From Flaviflexus sp. (lineage in GTDB: Bacteria > Actinomycetota > Actinomycetes > Actinomycetales > Actinomycetaceae), in the NCBI GenBank assembly GCA_030537635.1, contig JAUNVM010000002.1:3602-40033 (forward strand): 36,432 bases of DNA, written 5' to 3'. The position numbers and the translations under genes are program-made. Positions 1-8,878 of the stretch are shown one piece after another. How positions within the stretch are numbered: position 1 is the stretch's first letter; the number at the start of each line of letters is the position of its first letter. Under the pieces are notes generated by a model that saw only the letters and a list, made by a program, of their open reading frames with translations, searched no databases and had not been told where the DNA came from.

Positions 1-845
1 CCGGCGAGCTGCTCGAGGCGGCGAATCCGCTCGTCCATGGGCGGATGGGTGGAGAACAGCGACTTGAGGTTGAACGGGTTCGCGATCATCATGTGCGAGA
101 CCGTTTCGGTGGCCGGATCCTTGCGCAGCGGTGCGGCGGCCGCTCCCCCGGAAATCTTCTTCAGGGCGGAGGCGAGCGCGAGCGGATCCTGGGCCAGCTC
201 TGCACCATCGTGATCGGCGTCGAATTCCCGGGTGCGGGAAATGGCGAGCTGGATGAGCGTGGCGGCAAATGGTGCCGCGAGGGCCATGAGGACGACGGCA
301 ATGCCGCCGCCTTCGCGCCTGCGCCCGCCGAAGAAGAAGGCGAACTGGGCGACCGAGGTGATGATCCCGGCCATGCCGGCGGCAATCGAGGAGGTAAGGA
401 TGTCGCGGTTGTAGACGTGCATGAGCTCGTGGCCGAGCACGGCCCGCAGCTCGCGCTTCTCGAGGATGTCGAGAATGCCCTCGGTGACGCAGACGGCCGC
501 GTGGTTGGGATTGCGTCCGGTGGCAAACGCATTGGGTGAGCTCGTCGGCGAGACATACAGCCTCGGCATCGGCTTGCCCGCCGCCTCGGAAAGCTCGCGG
601 ACGGTGTCGTGATACCAGGGGAAATCCGCCCGGCTCACCTCGCGAGCTTGCATGGCGCGCAGGGCGAGCTTGTCGGAGTTCCAGTACGAGTAGGCGGTGG
701 AGAAGAGCGAGATCCCGGCGAAGATGATGATCCAGGCCGAGGATCCCGTACCGTTAGCCAGCAGCGCCCCGATCCCGAGCAGGAGTGCCCACATGCACCC
801 CAGCAGGATCGTGGTCTTCACGGTATTCATCAATGAGCGGTTCAT
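1..845 (-). CDS. htpX: HtpX family M48 membrane zinc protease (3' end cut by window edge)
   Basis: The reading frame opens at ATG 845 and runs off the left edge without a stop, giving about 281 residues; the family is usually about 285-300, so only the last few residues are missing. Residues 9-31 and 37-53 form two N-terminal membrane segments. The zinc motif HELMH lies at about 139-143, and the third ligand is probably E207 in SRTREFDAD. The C-terminal THPPMDERIRRL motif is typical of the family. HtpX degrades misfolded membrane proteins from the cytoplasmic face under envelope stress. The gene starts 6 nt after the lipoate-ligase-like stop, with a GAGG Shine-Dalgarno overlapping that stop, so it is the last gene of the fprA operon seen here. 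Confidence 0.93.
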   Translation of the reverse strand, partial: MNRSLMNTVKTTILLGCMWALLLGIGALLANGTGSSAWIIIFAGISLFSTAYSYWNSDKLALRAMQAREVSRADFPWYHDTVRELSEAAGKPMPRLYVSPTSSPNAFATGRNPNHAAVCVTEGILDILEKRELRAVLGHELMHVYNRDILTSSIAAGMAGIITSVAQFAFFFGGRRREGGGIAVVLMALAAPFAATLIQLAISRTREFDADHDGAELAQDPLALASALKKISGGAAAAPLRKDPATETVSHMMIANPFNLKSLFSTHPPMDERIRRLEQLA

Positions 846-851
846 GTGTCC

Positions 852-1901
852 TCACGGAATGCGGTGGGTCCAGGCCTCGGTTCCGAACTTCTCGGCGCAT
901 CGCTCCTTCGCGCGGGCGATGTCCGCCTCGGTGATCTCACCGGGAGTGGCGCCGTAGGTCTGGGCGAAATGATCGGCGAACACGTCTATGATCTCATCTC
1001 TTGGCATGCCCGTCTGGGATCGCATCGGATCCACGCGCTTCACGGCAGATCGGATGCCCTTGTCGCGAATCTTCTCCCCGCCAATGCGCAGGCAGTCCAT
1101 CATCTTATTCGCGTCAATGTCATAGGCCATCGTCACGTGATGCACCATGACGCCGGAGGCGAAGTGCTTCTGGGCGGCCCCGCCGATCTTGCCCTGCTCG
1201 GAGGCAATGTCATTGAGCGGCACATAGGTGGCCTTGACCCCCACCTTCTTCAGCGCCTCCATCACCCACTGGTCGAGGAAGGGATAGGACTGGGCGAAGC
1301 TCATGCCGTCAACGAGGGCGGTGGGAATGACGAGGGAGTAGGTGATGCAGTTGCCGGCCTCCATGAACATGGCGCCACCGCCGGTGATCCGCCGGCACAC
1401 GGTGATGCCGTGGCGGTCCACCCCCTCCTGGTTGATCTCATTGTCATAGGACTGGAAGGAGCCGATGACGATACACGGGGAATCCCACTCCCAGATCCGC
1501 AGGAAGGGCTTGCGCCTGCCCGCCCCCACATCTTGGACGAGGGTTTCGTCCAAGATGACATTGAGAATGGGAGGGAGCACCGGGCCCCGGATGATCTCAA
1601 AATCGATGTCATCCCAGCCGATCGCATGGCCGAGCGCGCGGCGCACCGCCACCCCGACCGCCTCCGGGGTGATCCCCAGCAGCTCATCATCATCGCGCAG
1701 GGCGGCCCGCACCGCATCGGCAATGCCCGCGGAGTCCGTGTCAGCATCCAGACCTTCGACGGCGGCGCAGATCCGCTCCAGAGCATCATCCGGCTCCAGG
1801 AAGAAGTCACCGGCCAAGCGAACATTCGCCAGCTTGCCATCGACCTCGTCGACGTCAATGATGACGAGCTTTTGACCCGGTGCCTTGTACTCCCCCCTCA
1901 T
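852..1901 (-). CDS. Lipoate-protein ligase family protein with accessory domain at the N-terminus
   Basis: This 349-residue protein belongs to the biotin/lipoate A/B ligase family, which attaches lipoate (or octanoate) to E2 and GcvH lysines. The catalytic core from about residue 105 has the RRITGGGAMF motif (170-179) and the lysine motif GKIGGAAQK (K238 is the likely conserved lysine). Residues 10-50 (GKLANVRLAGDFF and around) resemble the small accessory domain that normally follows the core in LplA, so the domain order appears reversed. The ATG overlaps the fprA stop by 1 nt (TGATG), implying translational coupling. The exact substrate is not certain: lipoate ligase, octanoyltransferase-like or amidotransferase activity are all possible. 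Confidence 0.85.
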   Translation of the reverse strand: MRGEYKAPGQKLVIIDVDEVDGKLANVRLAGDFFLEPDDALERICAAVEGLDADTDSAGIADAVRAALRDDDELLGITPEAVGVAVRRALGHAIGWDDIDFEIIRGPVLPPILNVILDETLVQDVGAGRRKPFLRIWEWDSPCIVIGSFQSYDNEINQEGVDRHGITVCRRITGGGAMFMEAGNCITYSLVIPTALVDGMSFAQSYPFLDQWVMEALKKVGVKATYVPLNDIASEQGKIGGAAQKHFASGVMVHHVTMAYDIDANKMMDCLRIGGEKIRDKGIRSAVKRVDPMRSQTGMPRDEIIDVFADHFAQTYGATPGEITEADIARAKERCAEKFGTEAWTHRIP

Positions 1902-3292
1902 CAGAACAGTTTCCCGTCATGCTCCTCGCCGCGCGAAATCGCGGTCATCGTCTCGCGCTCAACAACCTTGATGCGCTCGCGGCCGTGCGGCTCACCCAGG
2001 GCCTTCTCGTAATCCTCGAGCAGCTCCCAGCCGTGCCAGGTGGTGTAGCGGATGCCGCGGGCGTCCAGCAGCTCGATCATCTTGTCGTGACCCACCCCCG
2101 CATCGGGGCCGGCCGCGTGCAGCTTGCCCGCCTGAGCATCCTCGACGAGGTGGCCGATGGTTTCCTGAGCATCGGACTTCGTCGAGCCAATCAGGCCGAC
2201 GGGTCCGCGCTTGATCCAGCCGGTCGCGTACAGGCCGGGAATGTGATCCCCGCCCGGGGCGATCACCCGCCCGCCCTCGTTGGGCACGATGCCGCGAACA
2301 TCGTCGAACGGCACCCCCGGAACCGGGGAGGAGAAGTAACCGATCGCCCGGTAGACGGCCTGCACCGGATAGTCGATGTAGGTGCCGGTCCCCTTGACCG
2401 AGCCATCCCCGGCGAGCTCCATGCGTTCCATGCGCACGCCCTCGACGTGGTCCTCACCGAGAATCTCGTGCGGGGACTGCAGCAGGTGGAGGTGAATCCG
2501 TCGGGAGGCGGTGAATTCGCTTTCGTCTCGCATCACCCAGTCGGTGAGCGTCTTGACCACCTGCTTGGTCTGATTGGATGAGGCGATGGCCTGCTCCGAG
2601 CCCTCGTCAAAGTCGAAGTCTTCCTCGTAGACGATGACGTCCACGTCGGGAACCTTGCCGAGCTCGCGCAGCTCCAGCGGCGTGAACTTCACCTGGGCGG
2701 GGCCGCGCCGGCCGAAGACGTGCACATCGGTGACCGGGGAGGAGCGCAGGCCCTTCTCCACATTCTCCGGAATCTCGGTCGACATGAGGTCATCGGGATG
2801 CTTGGCGAGGATGCGAGAGATGTCGAGGGCAACATTGCCGACGCCGAACACGGCGATCTCCTTGGCCTCGAGCGGCCACGTGCGCGGAACATCGGGGTGT
2901 CCGTCATACCAGTAGACGAAGTCGGCGGCACCGTAGCATTCCGGCAGATCCGCACCCGGAATATCGAGCGGAGCATCCCGATCGGCGCCGGTTGCGAGAA
3001 TCACCGCATCGTAGTGCTCGCGAAGATCATCCATGGTGATATCCGTGCCGATATCAACGTTGCCAATGAGGCGGATCTCGCCGCGCTGCAAGATGCGGTA
3101 GAGAGCGACGATGATCTGCTTGATGCGGGGATGATCGGGGGCGACCCCGTACCGCACCAGCCCGTAGGGAGCCGGCAGCTTTTCGTAAAGATCGATGGAG
3201 GTATCGAGTTCGGACTTGGACAGAATGTCGGCGGCGTAGATACCGGCGGGGCCGGCACCAATGACGGCGACGGATAGTGGACGATCGCTCAC
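1901..3292 (-). CDS. fprA: FprA-type ferredoxin/adrenodoxin-like NADP+ reductase
   Basis: This 463-residue FAD/NADPH enzyme passes electrons from NADPH to ferredoxins. The FAD-binding GAGPAG is at residues 12-17, followed by the family signature YGLVRYGVAPDHP, a second nucleotide-binding fold around VFGVGNVALDISRIL, and the C-terminal GWIKRGPVGLIGSTKSDA segment of adrenodoxin-reductase-like proteins. I chose GTG 3292 because GAGG sits 5 nt upstream (3301-3298) and the protein then begins just before the FAD motif, as in M. tuberculosis FprA; a TTG at 3322 would add 10 residues. It is the first gene of the fprA-ligase-htpX operon. No ferredoxin gene is adjacent. Confidence 0.92.
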   Translation of the reverse strand: MSDRPLSVAVIGAGPAGIYAADILSKSELDTSIDLYEKLPAPYGLVRYGVAPDHPRIKQIIVALYRILQRGEIRLIGNVDIGTDITMDDLREHYDAVILATGADRDAPLDIPGADLPECYGAADFVYWYDGHPDVPRTWPLEAKEIAVFGVGNVALDISRILAKHPDDLMSTEIPENVEKGLRSSPVTDVHVFGRRGPAQVKFTPLELRELGKVPDVDVIVYEEDFDFDEGSEQAIASSNQTKQVVKTLTDWVMRDESEFTASRRIHLHLLQSPHEILGEDHVEGVRMERMELAGDGSVKGTGTYIDYPVQAVYRAIGYFSSPVPGVPFDDVRGIVPNEGGRVIAPGGDHIPGLYATGWIKRGPVGLIGSTKSDAQETIGHLVEDAQAGKLHAAGPDAGVGHDKMIELLDARGIRYTTWHGWELLEDYEKALGEPHGRERIKVVERETMTAISRGEEHDGKLF

Positions 3293-3527
3293 GGAAACCT
3301 CATTTTCGACGGATAGGACCAACGATCAGTTTAACCGGGGCGACCCAAGGACGAAAGATCGCAGCCCGACTCAGACGAAGTTCACGCCCCGCCCCCCCCT
3401 CCATCCCCCCCAGGCCAGCCGGCACGACGAAACGAGCATTCATCCCCGCCGACTGGACAGAGCCGTGGGGATGGCGGACCTGGACCGCGAGCCGGGCGGA
3501 GCACCGGGGATTCTTGATCCAGCAGCA

Positions 3528-3555
3528 GGGAGGGGACCCGGCCGGGTCCCCTCCC
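3528..3555 (-). terminator. Perfect 28-nt palindrome downstream of hpf
   Basis: Two 12-nt arms (3528-3539 and 3544-3555) around GGCC form a perfect inverted repeat 17 nt after the hpf stop. It would fold into a very stable GC-rich hairpin, but no T-run follows on either strand. It is probably a U-less intrinsic terminator of hpf. The rest of the 279-nt gap between hpf and fprA (3293-3571) shows nothing else I can support. Confidence 0.6.
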
Positions 3556-3571
3556 TCAGTCCATAGGCGGA

Positions 3572-4219
3572 TTAGTCGCTGACGACGGTGTTGAGGCGGA
3601 TAACGCCGTAGGTCCAGCCGTGGCGGTGGTAGACGACGCAGGGCTGCTTGGTCTCCTCGTCAATGAAGAGGAAGAACGGGTGGCCCACCAGCTCCATCTC
3701 ATACAGCGCCTGGTCCACGCTCATCGGGGCCGCCTCGTGCAGCTTCTGGCGCACGATCACCGGGGAGTCCCCCAGCTGCTTTTCCACGGCCTGGCCAAGC
3801 TCGGTGGGGATCTTCTCCTCGTCACCATCGGCCTTCGGCTTCTCGCGCAAGTCCTTGTTCAGCTCGTCCAGGTCGATATTGAGCTCGGGCACCTCACGGA
3901 CGTGATCCTTGCGGCGGTGATCCTTCCGCCGATCGCGGGCCCTGCGCAGCCGCTCAATAAGCTTCGTCGTGGCAAGATCGAGGGAGGCGAGGCGATCGGA
4001 TGCCGCGGCTTCGGCGCGGATCACGGGCCCCTTGTCGATCACCGTGATCTCGATCTTCTCGGAGGTGTCGGCCTGGGCGCGATTAGGTTCGTGGGTCACC
4101 TCCACGTCCACCCGCTGTGCCCTCGGAGCGAACTGCTCAATCTTCGAGAGCTTCTCCTCGACATGCTCCCGGAAGCGATCCGAGATCTCTGCATTACGAC
4201 CTTTGACGATGATTTCCAC
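3572..4219 (-). CDS. hpf: Ribosome hibernation promoting factor, long form
   Basis: This 215-residue protein is a long HPF, which binds the 30S decoding region and dimerises 70S ribosomes into inactive 100S particles in stationary phase or stress. The N-terminal S30AE domain (about 1-105) opens with EIIVKGRNAEISDRFREHVE, followed by a charged linker (about 105-145). The C-terminal dimerisation domain (about 160-213) contains ALYEMELVGHPFFLFIDEE and HRHGWTYGVIRL. GTG 4219 is the start because AGGAGG (4230-4225) lies 5 nt upstream; the frame stays open further upstream but lacks homology there. It follows comF after 175 nt, a conserved actinobacterial order. Confidence 0.94.
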   Translation of the reverse strand: MEIIVKGRNAEISDRFREHVEEKLSKIEQFAPRAQRVDVEVTHEPNRAQADTSEKIEITVIDKGPVIRAEAAASDRLASLDLATTKLIERLRRARDRRKDHRRKDHVREVPELNIDLDELNKDLREKPKADGDEEKIPTELGQAVEKQLGDSPVIVRQKLHEAAPMSVDQALYEMELVGHPFFLFIDEETKQPCVVYHRHGWTYGVIRLNTVVSD

Positions 4220-4394
4220 GATGACCTCCTGTGGTCCACCGGATGATGCGGGCACGTGGCCCAGATGACAAGCTCGCCGGGTGGCGAGTGATCCCTCACC
4301 ACCTCCTTCGGTTCAAGCTTTCGTTTCCGTCAGCCCTGGTCTTGTGTAGTACTTAGTCTACGCCATGATCCCCTACATGTTCCACGTCACACCC

Positions 4395-5051
4395 TCAGCT
4401 CAGGGCGGAATGCCGCACCACCGCCGCCACCGTGAGGGCGCCGATGACATCGTGGTCTCGTTCAAGTGCCCGGGCGCATGCGCTCATAGTCGCGCCCGTC
4501 GTGGCGACGTCATCGACGAGGAGGATGGGATCGGCGCAGCGGGCGGCAAGGCGAATCCGACGACGCCGGGCACGCTCGCTTTTATCCCTGCCGACCTGGT
4601 GTCCGGGGCGGGGATGAAACAGCTCCGCGGAGATGGTGCGCTGGGCTCCCGGTCGCCCCGCCACGCCGGCCGCCACAGCATCGGCGATCACGCCGGCGAT
4701 AAACGTGCCGGAGCGATATCTACCCGGTCCCGAGGGGGCGGGCACCACGGCCAGGCGAGCCGGCAGCTCCCCCAGCTCCGGCAATTCTGTCAGGGCGGAG
4801 GCACGTGGAGTGATGGCACGGGACATGATGCGGTCCAGCTCCCCCTGCGGGCGGGATTTCCAGGCGCGGATCAACCCTCCGGCCGGTCCCGCATAATCCG
4901 CGAGCGTCCACACCCGCACCCCCAGCAGATGGGGGAGGAAGCTGGAGACGTCGGTCGGCGGGCCAACGGCCTCCAGACAAGCCTCGCAGGCCGCCACGTC
5001 CCACGCCCCGCACGGGCACTGGCGAGGAAAGATCGTATCCAGGAGTCCCAT
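4395..5051 (-). CDS. ComF family phosphoribosyltransferase-like protein
   Basis: This 218-residue protein has the ComF layout: an N-terminal cysteine cluster (CPC then CEAC, spacing C-x-C-x7-C-x2-C, about residues 11-23), likely zinc-binding, and a C-terminal type I phosphoribosyltransferase domain with the PRPP-binding loop PILLVDDVATTGATMSAC. ComF proteins support DNA uptake in competent bacteria, but in actinobacteria the role is unproven. ATG 5051 (MGLLDTIFPRQC) matches the usual family N-terminus; an in-frame upstream start at 5150 would add 33 low-complexity residues. It sits between lpqB and hpf as in many actinobacteria. Confidence 0.86.
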   Translation of the reverse strand: MGLLDTIFPRQCPCGAWDVAACEACLEAVGPPTDVSSFLPHLLGVRVWTLADYAGPAGGLIRAWKSRPQGELDRIMSRAITPRASALTELPELGELPARLAVVPAPSGPGRYRSGTFIAGVIADAVAAGVAGRPGAQRTISAELFHPRPGHQVGRDKSERARRRRIRLAARCADPILLVDDVATTGATMSACARALERDHDVIGALTVAAVVRHSALS

Positions 5052-5082
5052 GGGGCCAGTTTCCCGCCCGCCGCTGCGACCT

Positions 5083-5101
5083 CCCCGGATATCCACCGGG
5101 G
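5083..5101 (-). terminator. Weak hairpin between lpqB and the comF-family gene
   Basis: CCCCGG (5083-5088) and CCGGGG (5096-5101) can pair across a 7-nt loop in the 156-nt gap after lpqB. The stem is only 6 bp with no T-run, so a terminator or attenuator role is tentative. Confidence 0.25.
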
Positions 5102-5207
5102 TACGGGCCCACCGGATGGGTGGCAACCGACGCACATGGTGGTGTGGCACGGTGGCACGCGATACGCGAACCGCCCGCGTGAGCGATCTGCGGGGGCCGC
5201 CAGCCGC

Positions 5208-6881
5208 TTAGCCGGCGAGCGCCGGGTCGGCTGCCCCGGTGATGAGGGTCTGCCACGCACCGCCGGAGCGCTCGAGGATAACACCCTCGTCGGTGGCGAC
5301 GACGATGGAGTCCTTCCCCTCGCCGGCGGTGAGGGAGACGGCCCCCGCGACCTCGGCGGGCAGGGTCGTGATGGGACCGCCGATGGGAACGGTGTACATT
5401 CCCTGATCAGACGCACCGGGCACCCGCCCCAAAACGACGAGGGTGGTGGCGTCAATCCAGGCGAGGTCGGCCACGGCCTCAAAGTCGCCCCCGATGTCGA
5501 TGGGATTGTCGATCTTCGTGGGTCGGCCCGTTTCATCACGACGAATACCGGCGACGGCAATGTGAGCGGTGGATTTATCGTGCCACACGACAACGGCACG
5601 GTTGCCTTCGCGAGAAATATGAATGGAGGAGATGGTGGGACTATCCAGCCAGGAGGCCTCGATCTTCGAGAGTTTGCCTCCCCGGGTGAGGGCAATGAGG
5701 GGGCCCGAGCCGTCGGCGGGTCCGGACCATACCCAGCCGAAGCGGTCGACGGAGGGGGCGATAAGCTCCTTGGCGGACTCGTACAGGACAACCGAATCGC
5801 TGCCGTCATTGGGAAGGGTGACAATGCGGCGAGCCTCGGACAGGCCGATGGCGAGCGGCTTCGCGTCATATCCGAGGGCGAGGTCGGACAGCTGAGGCGG
5901 CACCGCCGCCATGGACAGCGGGTAGGAGGCGCCCTCGGAATACCAAGAGGGCACCCCGCCCACCTCAAGAAGCAGATTGCGCCCGGAATAGGGGTAGTCC
6001 TCCATGTCCGAGACCTCGCCAACATCCAGCGGCGCACCATTGACGGTAACCTCGACGCGTTTAATCCCGGGAACGGACTGCAGGGTGGCCGAGACCTGGG
6101 CCTGGATAAGCCGACGGGTGTAGAGATCGACGGTGAGGGCCTCGGGAGACAGGGATACCTGCGCGGTGCCGTTATCGGTGATGATCCCACCATCGCCCAG
6201 CTTCGTGGTGGCCGGCAGGGCGGTGCGCACTGACTTTTCGAGCCACGGGGACGGGCCGGCAAGCAGTTCCTTGGTGAGCGAGGTGGCGAGGCTGGCCCGG
6301 GGCAGCCACCTGAGATCGGCCACGAGATAGCGCGAGTCTGAGGACAGGAAGTAGAGCGGGGCGCGGGAGTATTGCTGGGAGAACAGCGTCGAGGAGACAA
6401 GCAGACCGTCCTCAAGGTTGACGATCCGCCACTCCCCCTCGGAGTTCTTGGCGAGGGAGAATTCGGTGGAAATCGCGGTGGCTGGTGGGGAGGGTAGATA
6501 TCTCCCATCAGCATCCAGCGTGGCCTGGGAGTCGAGATTCACCTGGACGGCGCCGGTCTCCGTGCGGGTAATCGCGGGGATGCGCGAATCGGAGTAGATT
6601 CGCACCTGGGACAGCGGCACCCATCCGGCCGCCGCCCTCGGCGAGAGATATTGGCGGGCCACCTGGAAATCCTCCGAGACCCCGGCAGCCGAGGCGGTGA
6701 GGAAGCCGCGCACGATTTCCTCGGGGCTCGCGCCCTGGGCCGGCCCGGTCGGGTACAGGCCCACATTGGATCCGGCGCTCGAGGGTGGCCGGGTCGCGTT
6801 GACCGGGCCACTTTGCGGAATTGAGTGGCAGCCCGCGAGCACGAGCGCCAGCGCGGCAAGCACAAACAAGAGGCGTTTCAT
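5208..6881 (-). CDS. lpqB: LpqB lipoprotein, partner of MtrB
   Basis: This 557-residue lipoprotein opens with a signal peptide ending in the lipobox LAGC (C18). A GerMN-type domain occupies roughly residues 190-310, and a C-terminal LpqB beta-propeller domain follows (about 320-550), including SVDRFGWVWSG. In actinobacteria LpqB is anchored on the outer face of the membrane and modulates the MtrB sensor kinase, linking envelope state to MtrA output. The ATG overlaps the mtrB stop by 4 nt (ATGA), so it is translated together with mtrAB. Length and architecture fit the family. Confidence 0.95.
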   Translation of the reverse strand: MKRLLFVLAALALVLAGCHSIPQSGPVNATRPPSSAGSNVGLYPTGPAQGASPEEIVRGFLTASAAGVSEDFQVARQYLSPRAAAGWVPLSQVRIYSDSRIPAITRTETGAVQVNLDSQATLDADGRYLPSPPATAISTEFSLAKNSEGEWRIVNLEDGLLVSSTLFSQQYSRAPLYFLSSDSRYLVADLRWLPRASLATSLTKELLAGPSPWLEKSVRTALPATTKLGDGGIITDNGTAQVSLSPEALTVDLYTRRLIQAQVSATLQSVPGIKRVEVTVNGAPLDVGEVSDMEDYPYSGRNLLLEVGGVPSWYSEGASYPLSMAAVPPQLSDLALGYDAKPLAIGLSEARRIVTLPNDGSDSVVLYESAKELIAPSVDRFGWVWSGPADGSGPLIALTRGGKLSKIEASWLDSPTISSIHISREGNRAVVVWHDKSTAHIAVAGIRRDETGRPTKIDNPIDIGGDFEAVADLAWIDATTLVVLGRVPGASDQGMYTVPIGGPITTLPAEVAGAVSLTAGEGKDSIVVATDEGVILERSGGAWQTLITGAADPALAG

Positions 6882-8878
6882 CGATCCCCCTCATCGGCTT
6901 GCATGACCCGTCCCGCTGGCCCGGGTATCCGTTCCTCCAGGCCCGCTGAAACCTCGCCGGTGAGCGGGCTCGGGCCAGCCGCGCCATCATCCACTGGGCT
7001 CGCCTGTGCCGCACCGTCGGCCGAGCTCGTCGCAGTCTCGTTCTCTCCCGCGTCCTCATCGGGCGCGACCGGGGGCTCCTCCGTGGCCGGCGGCAGGGGA
7101 ACCCCGAGAGGAATCTCGTCGAGCTCGGGATCGAACCCGATCTCTTCCTCGCCCAGCCGCGGGTCGGGAGATGGTGTGGCTGGTGATTCTTCTTCAGCGG
7201 GTTCGGAAGCCGGCTGGGGCTCCTGCGTGGGCAGCCCGCCCCGTACGGCCAGGACTTCGCCATCCTCGGCGGTGAGATCAACCTCGACGCTGAGCGGGGA
7301 AATGTAGGGCTCGCCGGGTTCGCGGGGCACGGCGAGAAGGAAGCTGGACCCCTCTCCGAGCACGCCCCACACCTCGATTTCTCCGCCGTGGAGGAGGGCG
7401 TCCTCACGGGCAATGGTGAGTCCGAGGCCGGTGCCCCCGGTCTTGCGTACCCGGGCCGAATCGGCACGCCAGAACCGGTCGAAGACGTGATCTGCCTGCT
7501 CTTGGCTCATGCCCACACCGTGGTCGACGACCCGCACGGCGACCGCGGTTTCGTTGCCGGCCACATCCACCCAGACGGTGCCGCCCTCGGCGTGCTCGAT
7601 GGCGTTGACCACGAGATTGCGGACGATGCGCTCGATGCGGCGGCGCTCCGCCTCCGCCACGGTGTCCCCGAGCGAGCGGGTCACCACCCTCACCTCGTTA
7701 TCTTGGGCGAGCGGGGCGGCGATATCGACGACATCCTGGGCGACCTGGGCGAGATCGGTGCGCTCGGTCGACAGGGCCATCGCGCCGGCGTCGAAGCGGG
7801 AGATCTCCAGCAGATCGGCGAGCATGGCATCCAAATTGACCGTCTGGCGCCACAGCAGTTCCGAGGAGCGCTTGAGGGCCGGGGGCAGGGTGTCGCGGCG
7901 ATCGTAGATGAGCTGGCCCGCCATGCGAATCGTCGTCACCGGACTACGCAGCTCGTGGGAGACAGCCGAGACGAAGTCCTGCTGAACCTTGGACAGGCGC
8001 TGCAGGCGGGTGAACTGCTCGTCGAGGGAGGCCGCCATGGAATTAAAGGAGGAGGCGAGCTGGGCGAGCTCGTCCTCACCGCGCACCCGCATGCGCACCT
8101 CAAAGGCGCCATCGGCAATCTTCGAGGCGGTGCGCGACGCCTCCCGCACCGGGGCGAGGAGGAGTCGCACGACGACGAAGGCGAGAGCCATGAGGCCGAG
8201 AATGATGACCCCCGAGGCGATCGAGAGCACCGTGGTCACCAGGTTGAGCATCCGCTGCTCATTTTCCAGCGAGTAAATGGCAAACAGTTCGTAGTCGCCG
8301 GCGCCGGGGATGGTGATGACCGAGCCGATGACAACCCCGGGAACCGTGCCGCCCTCCCGGGTGGGAATGCCGACGGACTGCCAGAACAGGCCCTCCGGGG
8401 AGGCGGCCAGTTGCCGCATCTCGTCCGTGATGACCTCGCGGATCTGGGTGGACTGGGCGGAGAAGGGTTCGGCGATTTGAATGCCGGAGGGAGTCTGGTT
8501 TGGCGCCCTCATCATCATCGCCCCGACCACCGAGGAGGCCGGATCGTAGATGTTGGCGACGATGGAGCTCGCCGTGTTTTGTATCTCGCCCGGATTGGAT
8601 CCCACGGTGGAGGAGAATCGCTGGCTTGCCGCCCGCTCATCACGCCCGAATTCATCAACGATGGAGTCCACCCGGTCGTTGAACAGTTGGGAGCGAATCT
8701 GCCACAGGGCTACCCCACCGGTCAGCGCCACGGCGGCGACCGCCACGGTGAGGAAGATGGTGATCACCCGCAGCTGCAGATGACCGCGCCAGGTGGCGGC
8801 GAGATCGGCAAGCCGCCGGGCTAGCAGTCGCCTCCGATTCGTTGGAACCGGAGGCGTCATCTGATCGGCCGAGGTCAC
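6878..8878 (-). CDS. mtrB: MtrB sensor histidine kinase
   Basis: This 666-residue membrane kinase phosphorylates MtrA and controls cell-wall turnover and division genes. Membrane segments lie at about 38-60 and 212-241, flanking an extracytoplasmic sensor. HAMP follows, then the HisKA H-box VSHELRSPVTT (phospho-accepting H308), the N-box around NLVVNAIEHA (419-428), and the G-boxes DHGVG and GGTGLGL (481-487). GTG 8878 overlaps the mtrA stop by 4 nt (GTGA); an internal ATG at 8860 is the alternative. After the kinase ends at about 520 comes a 145-residue acidic, proline- and glutamate-rich tail with no recognisable domain, making it longer than M. tuberculosis MtrB. Confidence 0.95.
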   Translation of the reverse strand: MTSADQMTPPVPTNRRRLLARRLADLAATWRGHLQLRVITIFLTVAVAAVALTGGVALWQIRSQLFNDRVDSIVDEFGRDERAASQRFSSTVGSNPGEIQNTASSIVANIYDPASSVVGAMMMRAPNQTPSGIQIAEPFSAQSTQIREVITDEMRQLAASPEGLFWQSVGIPTREGGTVPGVVIGSVITIPGAGDYELFAIYSLENEQRMLNLVTTVLSIASGVIILGLMALAFVVVRLLLAPVREASRTASKIADGAFEVRMRVRGEDELAQLASSFNSMAASLDEQFTRLQRLSKVQQDFVSAVSHELRSPVTTIRMAGQLIYDRRDTLPPALKRSSELLWRQTVNLDAMLADLLEISRFDAGAMALSTERTDLAQVAQDVVDIAAPLAQDNEVRVVTRSLGDTVAEAERRRIERIVRNLVVNAIEHAEGGTVWVDVAGNETAVAVRVVDHGVGMSQEQADHVFDRFWRADSARVRKTGGTGLGLTIAREDALLHGGEIEVWGVLGEGSSFLLAVPREPGEPYISPLSVEVDLTAEDGEVLAVRGGLPTQEPQPASEPAEEESPATPSPDPRLGEEEIGFDPELDEIPLGVPLPPATEEPPVAPDEDAGENETATSSADGAAQASPVDDGAAGPSPLTGEVSAGLEERIPGPAGRVMQADEGDR

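Noticed and set aside
846..2012. Long open frame on the plus strand opposite the lipoate-ligase-like gene
   Set aside because: It is antisense to a gene with clear family motifs, has a low-complexity Gly/His/Asp-rich translation and no ribosome-binding site; typical of high-GC DNA.
4096..4302. Short minus-strand frame starting after AAGGAGG just upstream of hpf
   Set aside because: The GTG is too close to the AAGGAG, the frame overlaps the hpf start out of phase and the translation looks random. A leader-peptide role cannot be excluded but is unsupported.
4365..6233. 622-codon open frame on the plus strand opposite lpqB and the comF-family gene
   Set aside because: It spans two well-supported minus-strand genes and their gap, and its translation is Gly/Arg-rich without motifs.
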